This document shows positions 33,290 to 38,491 of a DNA stretch of 38,491 nt, in pieces. Every line of letters begins with the position of its first letter. Positions within the stretch are counted from its first letter, which is position 1. Source of the stretch: Allobosea sp. (GTDB lineage Bacteria > Pseudomonadota > Alphaproteobacteria > Rhizobiales > Beijerinckiaceae); the NCBI RefSeq assembly GCF_030694325.1, contig NZ_JAUXYO010000302.1:1-38491 (forward strand), written 5' to 3'. Below the pieces are notes generated by a model. It made no database searches and was not told the DNA's origin. It worked only from the letters and a program-made list of their open reading frames with translations. The translations under genes were made by a program, and so were the position numbers.

Positions 33290-34423
33290 TCACTCCAGCA
33301 TGAACCGATCGTTCTCGAAGGCGATCACGCAGTCGGGAGCCACAGCCCCGCAGTCGCGCAGCGCGTTGGCCTTGGCGGTTTCGAGATCCGCGGTGCCGAA
33401 CCAGTAGCGAAATTGCTTCTTGCCACGGCTCAACGCCATCGCCCGCTCGCCGGGCCCGGAGAAATAGCGCTCGAAGGCGTCGAGCCGCGTCGTCAGGCCG
33501 AGCTTGGCATGGAACGAGCGGCCGCGATCGCTGGGCAGGGTCGGCAGGCCCCAGGCACGCAGCGAGGCGTCCATCTCGCGCAGCCAGAGATGCCGCGCCT
33601 GTCCGTGAAGGAAGGCTATGTGGCCGCGCGGCTTGAGCTCCGGCAGGTCGATGAAACGGACATCGGCCCCGGCATCGAGCGCCGCCTTGCGCATCCGTGC
33701 GACGAGGGGCGGCGGGAAGAGTTCATCGTTGCGGGCATAGATCCAGAGCTGCGGCACCGTATCCGGCCCCTGCCACGCGGTCATGGCAGCGACCAGGGCG
33801 TCCTGTCCGCGCTCGGTGCAGCCTTCCAGATTGAGCCCGCCGGCGACGTTGATGATGCCGCGCAGGCCCGGCGGCTTGCGCCGAATCAGCGCCATGGCGG
33901 TGGCACCTCCGGCCGATTCCCCGAGCAAGATCACCCGCTGCCCGTCGACATCCGGCCGCGCCTGGAGGATGCGCAGCGCGCCTTCGATGTCGTCGGCGTC
34001 GTCGCCGAAGGAGCCGGCGATGTCGGGAGCCGGGCAGGAGGTCAGAGACGGCAGCGGCCCGTCCGACTGGCCGGCGCCGCGGCGCATCACCACGGCGGCG
34101 AGCCAGCCCCGGCGGGCGAGATCACGCGCCAGTGTGGCGTAGCGGGTCGCACGAAGGTCGCCCATGCTGAGCGAGCTGCTGTTGCGGCCATGGGTGATGA
34201 TCGCCAGCGGCAGCCGCCCCGCCACACCCTCGGGCCGGACGATCAGGCTTTCGAGCCGGACCTCGCGTCCCTTCGCCTGGACGCGGAGGAAGCCATTCTC
34301 CTGCCGCAGCGTGGCGCCCAGCGGCGCGTCCTGTGCCGAGGCCAAGGGCGCCGGCCATGCCACGGCAATCGTTCCCATCAGACAGAGCGCACGCAGAATC
34401 GTCGCGATGTTCAAGGCCCGCAT
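33290..34423 (-). CDS. Secreted alpha/beta hydrolase (dienelactone hydrolase-like)
   Basis: This 377-residue protein has a signal peptide ending ASA at about residue 30. The alpha/beta hydrolase core shows THGRNSSSL as the oxyanion strand, the nucleophile elbow GESAGG with Ser170, Asp233 in YARNDELFP and His268 in PRGHIAFLH. The last 60 residues (FERYFSGPG to ENDRFMLE) form an extra module with two cysteines. ATG 34423 is chosen because the frame to 34495 adds only basic residues. It is probably a periplasmic esterase; the substrate is unknown. It is on the same strand as, and downstream of, the malic enzyme gene (88 bases), but this does not imply a shared function. Confidence 0.82.
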   Translation of the reverse strand: MRALNIATILRALCLMGTIAVAWPAPLASAQDAPLGATLRQENGFLRVQAKGREVRLESLIVRPEGVAGRLPLAIITHGRNSSSLSMGDLRATRYATLARDLARRGWLAAVVMRRGAGQSDGPLPSLTSCPAPDIAGSFGDDADDIEGALRILQARPDVDGQRVILLGESAGGATAMALIRRKPPGLRGIINVAGGLNLEGCTERGQDALVAAMTAWQGPDTVPQLWIYARNDELFPPPLVARMRKAALDAGADVRFIDLPELKPRGHIAFLHGQARHLWLREMDASLRAWGLPTLPSDRGRSFHAKLGLTTRLDAFERYFSGPGERAMALSRGKKQFRYWFGTADLETAKANALRDCGAVAPDCVIAFENDRFMLE

Positions 34424-34511
34424 CCCCCGACCGGCACGACGCCCACCGGGGCGGGCGTGCCAGCGATCATGGCAGAGCCGGTGGCTCCGCCGCAACGCTG
34501 GCAGCCGAGTG

Positions 34512-36803
34512 TCAGCCGGCCGTTGCGCGCTCCTGCGCTTCCACGACCGCCACCGCCGTCATGTTGACGACGCCGCGCGCGGTCACCGAGCCGGTGAGGA
34601 TATGCACGGGCCTGGCCGCGCCGATCAGGATCGGCCCTACGGGCAGCGCATCCGCCAGCACCTTGGCGAACTGATAGGCGATGTTGGCGGCGTCGAGGTT
34701 CGGGAAGATCAGCACGTTGGCGACGCCCTTGAGCCGCGAAGAGGGCAGCACGCGCTCGCGCACCATCGCCACCAGCGCGGTGTCGGCCTCCATCTCGCCG
34801 TCGCATTCCAGATCCGGCGCGCGCTCGCGGATCAGCCCGAGCGCCTTGCGCATCTTGAGCGCCGAGGGCGTGTCGGCCGCGCCGAAATCCGAGTGCGACA
34901 GCAGCGCGATCTTGGGCTCGATGCCGAAGCGGGCGACGTGGCTCGCCGCCAGCACCGTCATGTCGGCGATCTCCTCGGCGCTGGGATCGTGCTTCACATG
35001 GGTGTCGGCGAGGAAGAAGGCGCCCTTGTTGGTGATGATCAGCGTCATCGCAGAGATGTCGCAGACGCCAGGCGCCAGCCCGATGATGTCCTTGATGTGC
35101 CGCAGCCGCGACATGAACCGGCCTTCGAGGCCGGTGATCATCGCATCCGCCTCGCCGCGCGCCACCGCGAGCGCGGCGATCACCGTGTTGTTGGTGCGGA
35201 CCAGCGAGCGGGCGGCTTCCGGCGTGATGCCGCGCCGGCCGGCGATGTCGAGATAGGTCTGGACGTAATCGCGATAGCGCGGGTCGTCTTCGGGATTGAC
35301 CACTTCGCAATCGATGCCGGGGCGAATCGACAGGCCGAAGCGCTGCACGCGGCTCTCGATCACGCTCGGGCGGCCGATCAGGATCGGCACGGCGAGCCCT
35401 TCCTCCAGCGCCACCTGCGCGGCCCGCAGCACGCGCTCGTCCTCGCCTTCGGCATAGATCACGCGCTTGGGGTCGGCCTTCGCCTGGGCGAAGAGCGGCT
35501 TCATGATGAAGCCGGAGCGGAAGACGAAGCGCGACAGCTCCTCGCGATAGGCCTCGATGTCGGCGAGCGGCTTGCGCGCCACGCCGGTCGCCATCGCCGC
35601 CTGGGCGACCGCCGGTGCGATCCGGATGATCAGCCGAGGATCGAAGGGGTTGGGGATCAGCGAGGTCGCCCCGAAGGTCGAGGATTCGCCGCCATAGGCG
35701 CGCGCCGCGATGTCCGACGTCGCCTCCCGTGCCAGGGCCGCAATGGCGCGGACCGCGGCGAGCTTCATCGCCTCGTTGATCGTCGTCGCCTGCACGTCGA
35801 GCGCGCCGCGGAAGATGTAAGGGAAGCACAGGACGTTGTTGACCTGGTTGGGATAGTCCGAGCGCCCGGTGCAGATCATCGCGTCGGGCCGCACCGCCAG
35901 CGCGTCCTCCGGCGTGATTTCGGGATTGGGGTTGGCCAGCGCCAGGATCAGCGGCTTCTCGCCCATCGCCTTGGCCATCTCGGGCTTGAGCACGCCGGCG
36001 GCCGAGAGGCCGAGGAACACGTCCGCGCCGGGAATCACCTCGGCGAGCGTGCGCGCGTCGGTCTCCTGCGCATAAATCTCCTTCCAGCGGTCCATCAGGG
36101 TGTTGCGGCCCTTGTGGACGACGCCTTCCAGGTCGGTGACCCAGATGTTCTTGCGCTGGGCGCCGAGCTCGACCAGCAGGTTGAGGCAGGCCAGCGCCGC
36201 CGCGCCCGCGCCCGAGACGACGATCTTGACGTCGCCGATCTTCTTGCCTGCGAGATCGAGCCCGTTGAGGATCGCGGCGGAGACGATGATCGCCGTGCCG
36301 TGCTGGTCGTCATGGAAGACCGGGATGTTCATCCGGGCCTTGAGCTGCTCCTCGATCTCGAAGCATTCCGGGCCCTTGATGTCCTCGAGATTGATGCCGC
36401 CGAAGGTCGGCTCCAGCGCCGCGACGACCTCGACGAATTTCTCGATGTTCTTTTGCTCGACCTCGATGTCGAAGCAGTCGATCCCGGCGAATTTCTTGAA
36501 GAGGACGGCCTTGCCCTCCATCACTGGCTTGGAGGCGAGCGGGCCGATGTCGCCGAGTCCGAGCACCGCTGTGCCGTTGGTGATGACGGCGACGAGGTTC
36601 TGCCGCGAGGTCAGCTCCGCGGCCTGGGCGGGATCGTCGACGATCGCCTCGCAGGCGGCGGCGACGCCGGGCGAATAGGCCAGCGCCAGGTCGCGCTGAT
36701 TGCCGAGCGGCTTGGTCGCCTGGATCTCGATCTTACCCGGCCGGGGCTGGCGGTGATAGACGAGCGCGCCGGAGCGGAGATCGGGGGACAGGTTGCTCTT
36801 CAT
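34512..36803 (-). CDS. maeB: NADP-dependent malic enzyme, MaeB type with C-terminal phosphotransacetylase-like domain
   Basis: This 763-residue protein decarboxylates malate to pyruvate. The malic-enzyme half (residues 1-430) has AYSPGVA with Tyr43, [13 protein letters not shown] with Lys98, [10 protein letters not shown] and [11 protein letters not shown] for metal binding, and [13 protein letters not shown] for the nucleotide. The C-terminal half from about 440 is a phosphotransacetylase (PTA)-like domain ([30 protein letters not shown]), which in MaeB enzymes is usually regulatory and not catalytic. Length matches the family. NADP rather than NAD use is assumed from the MaeB type. Upstream, on the same strand, lies a small RAM-domain protein. 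The opposite-strand 906-residue open frame is a shadow. Confidence 0.95.
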   Translation of the reverse strand: MKSNLSPDLRSGALVYHRQPRPGKIEIQATKPLGNQRDLALAYSPGVAAACEAIVDDPAQAAELTSRQNLVAVITNGTAVLGLGDIGPLASKPVMEGKAVLFKKFAGIDCFDIEVEQKNIEKFVEVVAALEPTFGGINLEDIKGPECFEIEEQLKARMNIPVFHDDQHGTAIIVSAAILNGLDLAGKKIGDVKIVVSGAGAAALACLNLLVELGAQRKNIWVTDLEGVVHKGRNTLMDRWKEIYAQETDARTLAEVIPGADVFLGLSAAGVLKPEMAKAMGEKPLILALANPNPEITPEDALAVRPDAMICTGRSDYPNQVNNVLCFPYIFRGALDVQATTINEAMKLAAVRAIAALAREATSDIAARAYGGESSTFGATSLIPNPFDPRLIIRIAPAVAQAAMATGVARKPLADIEAYREELSRFVFRSGFIMKPLFAQAKADPKRVIYAEGEDERVLRAAQVALEEGLAVPILIGRPSVIESRVQRFGLSIRPGIDCEVVNPEDDPRYRDYVQTYLDIAGRRGITPEAARSLVRTNNTVIAALAVARGEADAMITGLEGRFMSRLRHIKDIIGLAPGVCDISAMTLIITNKGAFFLADTHVKHDPSAEEIADMTVLAASHVARFGIEPKIALLSHSDFGAADTPSALKMRKALGLIRERAPDLECDGEMEADTALVAMVRERVLPSSRLKGVANVLIFPNLDAANIAYQFAKVLADALPVGPILIGAARPVHILTGSVTARGVVNMTAVAVVEAQERATAG

Positions 36804-36994
36804 CGCGGCGGCTCCGGCGGCGCAGGCTCAATGTCAGGAGCAGCCGAGGTCGCGCGAATGAGGCGAGGTCGTCAAGCGCGGTGAATGCATTAATCGCAAG
36901 CAGGTATCGCCCCTGCGGCGCAGGCGGGATGCAGGCTTGGGGGCAGCGCCGTTGAATCAGGCTGTGAAGATCCTTGCACGCCGGATGAGACGAT

Positions 36995-37019
36995 CGATTC
37001 AAGCCCTTGGCCCGAATCG
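36995..37019. other. Inverted repeat between malic enzyme and the small RAM protein
   Basis: CGATTC and GAATCG flank 13 bases; with inner partial pairing (8 of 10 bases) it could form a hairpin. It lies 46-70 bases past the stop of the RAM-domain gene and about 190 bases before maeB. No T-run follows, so a Rho-independent terminator is unlikely; an operator or chance pairing is also possible. Confidence 0.25.
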
Positions 37020-37064
37020 TCTTTCGCGCATTCGCCCGTCGCGCGGTGGTGCCCCAGCTTCGGT

Positions 37065-37301
37065 TCAGAAGGCCTTGAAGGTGATGATCGTGTGGGTGTC
37101 GGCGATCTCGGGGATCGACTGCACCTTCTGGGCGACGAAATGGCCGATATCGACATCCGCCGCGACATGGAACTTCGCCAGAATGTCGTAATTGCCCGCC
37201 GTCGAGTAGATCTCGGAGGCGATCTCGCGGTCGGCGAGTTCGCTGGCGACCTCGTAGGTCTTGCCGAGCTTGCACTTGATCTCGACGAAGAAGGTCTGCA
37301 T
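37065..37301 (-). CDS. Stand-alone Lrp/AsnC-type ligand-binding (RAM) domain protein
   Basis: This 78-residue protein corresponds to the C-terminal ligand-binding domain of Lrp/AsnC regulators without the DNA-binding part. It opens MQTFFVEIKCKLGKTYEVASELAD, contains AGNYDILAKFHVA, the most conserved RAM segment, and ends IPEIADTHTIITFKAF. GGGAG eight bases before ATG 37301 supports this start; the longer frame to 37541 runs across a palindromic repeat. Such small proteins assemble into rings and bind amino acids, or modulate full-length Lrp proteins. It is the first gene upstream of maeB on the same strand, separated by 261 bases, so co-regulation is unproven. Confidence 0.88.
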   Translation of the reverse strand: MQTFFVEIKCKLGKTYEVASELADREIASEIYSTAGNYDILAKFHVAADVDIGHFVAQKVQSIPEIADTHTIITFKAF

Positions 37302-37345
37302 CGCGGACTCCCGAGTTGCTGAGACTTTGGCGGGGGGTTCCATAG

Positions 37346-37461
37346 CCCTCATCCTGAGGAGCGAGCCCGCAGGAATCGCGTCTCGAAGGATGCTCCAGGA
37401 GGCTCCTGAACGAACTGGAGCATCCTTCGAGACGCCGCTGCGCGGCTCCTCAGGATGAGGG
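37346..37461. repeat. Palindromic CCTCATCCTGAGGA element
   Basis: The outer arms CCCTCATCCTGAGGA and TCCTCAGGATGAGGG are exact 15-base complements. A second exact pair of 21 bases occupies 37378-37398 and 37415-37435 (core TCGAAGGATGCTCCAG). It is a third sequence family of the same two-stem architecture and lies between the RAM protein and the hydrolase chimera. Confidence 0.85.
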
Positions 37462-37518
37462 CTGAAGTCCCCCCGGCGGACTCTCTGATGTCTCGATAGA
37501 GCCTCACGGCCTGTCAGA

Positions 37519-38491
37519 TCAAGCGCCGGCGAGTTCGGCAATGCGGCGCGTCATGGCGTTCTCGGGATCGGCGAGGCCTCCGATCACCGTGAAGTGGTTG
37601 GCGCCGACGATCTCCTCATAGCGCGTCTGGACACCCGACAGGCCCCAGACATCGACGATGCGACGGCTCTGCTTGAAGTACTCCTCGCTCTCCTCGCCGC
37701 CGACCACCGCGTCCATGACCAGGCCGGAGGGCGCGGGCCAGAACAAGGGGCTCTCGCGCTCGGCCGCCTCGAAGCTGAGCTTGAGCGCGCCGTTGATGCT
37801 GGTCTCCGTCAGCGGCTTGAGGTTGTAGAGGCCGGAGATGCCATAGGCGGCCGGCACCAGATGCTCCGGCAGGCCCTCCTCGACATTGGCCCAGTTGGTC
37901 GCGAGCAGGCAGGCGGCCAGGTGGCCCCCCGCCGAGTGGCCGCTGGCGACCACGGGCAGGCTGTAGCGCTGCCACAGGGCCGCGGCCGCCTGCTGGATCT
38001 CCCAGACGATGTGGCCGAGCTCGACCTGCGGGCAGAGATCATAGCCGACGACCGCCACAGGAATGCCGCGCCGGTTAAGCCCGCGCGCCATATGCGAGAA
38101 AAAGCTGCGGTCGAGCGCCTGCCAGTAGCCGCCATGGATGAACAGGACGATGGCGTTGCCGCGCATCGTCTCGGGCTTGAACAGGTCATAGCGCTGGCGC
38201 TCGCTCTCGCCATAGGAAACGCCCAATTCGCACAGGGCCTCGGCGCGATAGGCCTCGGCATCCATCTCCCGCATCAGCCCGGCATCGCCGGCCGCCCGGC
38301 TGGCGCGGCCCATCACGGCGGGGCCGAGCAACTCGCCGGTCAGGTTCCCGGACGGATCGCGCAGCAGCCCGTCGATGTTGCTGTCGCGGGTGAAGCCGCA
38401 GGCGGCCAGGACCGGGGTGTTGACGTTCTGGATATGGCCGGAGACATGGGCGACGACGATCATGCGGGTGGACGACACCGCATCGAGATCG
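37519..38491 (-). CDS. Amidohydrolase fragment fused in frame to an alpha/beta hydrolase; 5' end outside the window
   Basis: The frame is open to the right edge. The hydrolase part, from about 38274 down to 37519, has FIHGGYWQ (oxyanion strand), ASGHSAGGHLA (nucleophile Ser) and ANHFTV (His). It resembles the small esterase family that includes N-formylkynurenine formamidase-like proteins. Upstream in the same frame, 38491 to about 38300 reads LDAVSSTRMIVVAHVSGHIQ followed by CGFTRD and SGNLTGELLG. This is the family-typical segment of Amidohydro_3 (YtcJ-like) enzymes near their middle. Those enzymes are about 550 residues, so this is a truncated piece. No strong ribosome-binding site precedes the possible internal starts at 38313, 38274 or 38265. 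A true fusion, or an old gene remnant running into a functional hydrolase, are both possible. Confidence 0.65.
   Translation of the reverse strand, partial: DLDAVSSTRMIVVAHVSGHIQNVNTPVLAACGFTRDSNIDGLLRDPSGNLTGELLGPAVMGRASRAAGDAGLMREMDAEAYRAEALCELGVSYGESERQRYDLFKPETMRGNAIVLFIHGGYWQALDRSFFSHMARGLNRRGIPVAVVGYDLCPQVELGHIVWEIQQAAAALWQRYSLPVVASGHSAGGHLAACLLATNWANVEEGLPEHLVPAAYGISGLYNLKPLTETSINGALKLSFEAAERESPLFWPAPSGLVMDAVVGGEESEEYFKQSRRIVDVWGLSGVQTRYEEIVGANHFTVIGGLADPENAMTRRIAELAGA

Noticed and set aside
34433-34461. GGCACG...CGTGCC hairpin after malic enzyme
   Set aside because: It has no T-run and overlaps the upstream region of the hydrolase gene, so it is not a convincing Rho-independent terminator.
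34164-36884. A 906-residue plus-strand open frame
   Set aside because: It is antisense to malic enzyme; the minus frame matches MaeB across its whole length.
37302-37541. Extended N-terminus for the RAM-domain protein (as a full Lrp regulator)
   Set aside because: The extension translates a palindromic repeat and holds no helix-turn-helix; a good ribosome-binding site sits before 37301.
1-38491. RNA genes, CRISPR arrays, insertion sequences, prophage or restriction-modification genes
   Set aside because: None was recognised by eye on either strand; a tRNA/ncRNA covariance search could not be run.

Overview
The window is GC-rich DNA (high-GC third positions, weak promoters, almost no gene-free space) from what looks like an alphaproteobacterium of the order Hyphomicrobiales (Rhizobiales), with a Bosea-like flavour. 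This is inferred from the gene families, above all a giant two-membrane-segment coiled-coil protein resembling the growth pole ring protein (GPR/RgsE) of unipolar-growing rhizobia, an adrenodoxin-type ferredoxin, PilZ-only proteins and a MaeB malic enzyme with a phosphotransacetylase domain. The name is not certain from sequence alone. No rRNA, tRNA, CRISPR array, insertion sequence or prophage gene was recognised, and no gap between genes exceeds 300 bases.

Layout. 1-5193 (-): the GPR/RgsE-like protein, open at the left edge. 5458-12573: small housekeeping or hypothetical genes: an Hpt phosphotransfer protein, a 2Fe-2S ferredoxin, an MFS permease, a universal stress protein, an unknown membrane protein, a LysE-type exporter, a CoxE-like VWA protein and an HU protein, then a PhzS-like FAD monooxygenase. 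12579-13409: two PilZ proteins. 13523-18631 (-): a branched-chain-amino-acid-type (HAAT) ABC importer in order binding protein, two permeases and two ATPases, followed by a cupin. 18918-30441: a purine salvage and catabolism block. It holds a BMP-family importer (one ATPase, two permeases, a binding protein with a Tat-like signal) and xdhC, xdhB and xdhA, all on the minus strand, with guanine deaminase divergent on the plus strand. 30611-38491 (-): a D-amino-acid aminotransferase, an orphan peptide-type binding protein, a secreted alpha/beta hydrolase, malic enzyme, a stand-alone Lrp-type ligand-binding domain, and an unusual amidohydrolase/hydrolase chimera that runs off the right edge.

How the parts work together. 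The purine block makes a coherent route: import, guanine to xanthine by GuaD, then xanthine to urate by XdhAB with XdhC inserting the cofactor. The transporter ATPase gene overlaps xdhC, so uptake and oxidation are physically coupled. The most interesting candidate system is a split regulon. A 20-bp perfect palindrome lies 20 bp in front of the PhzS-like monooxygenase, and 17 of its 20 bases recur in the promoter of the HAAT importer-cupin operon about 7.4 kb away. The two units therefore probably answer to one unseen regulator (perhaps MarR-type), which suggests an undescribed pathway for uptake and oxidation of an aromatic acid.

A second theme is eight long imperfect palindromes of several families. 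All lie between genes from 17.4 kb onward, and several sit inside operons.
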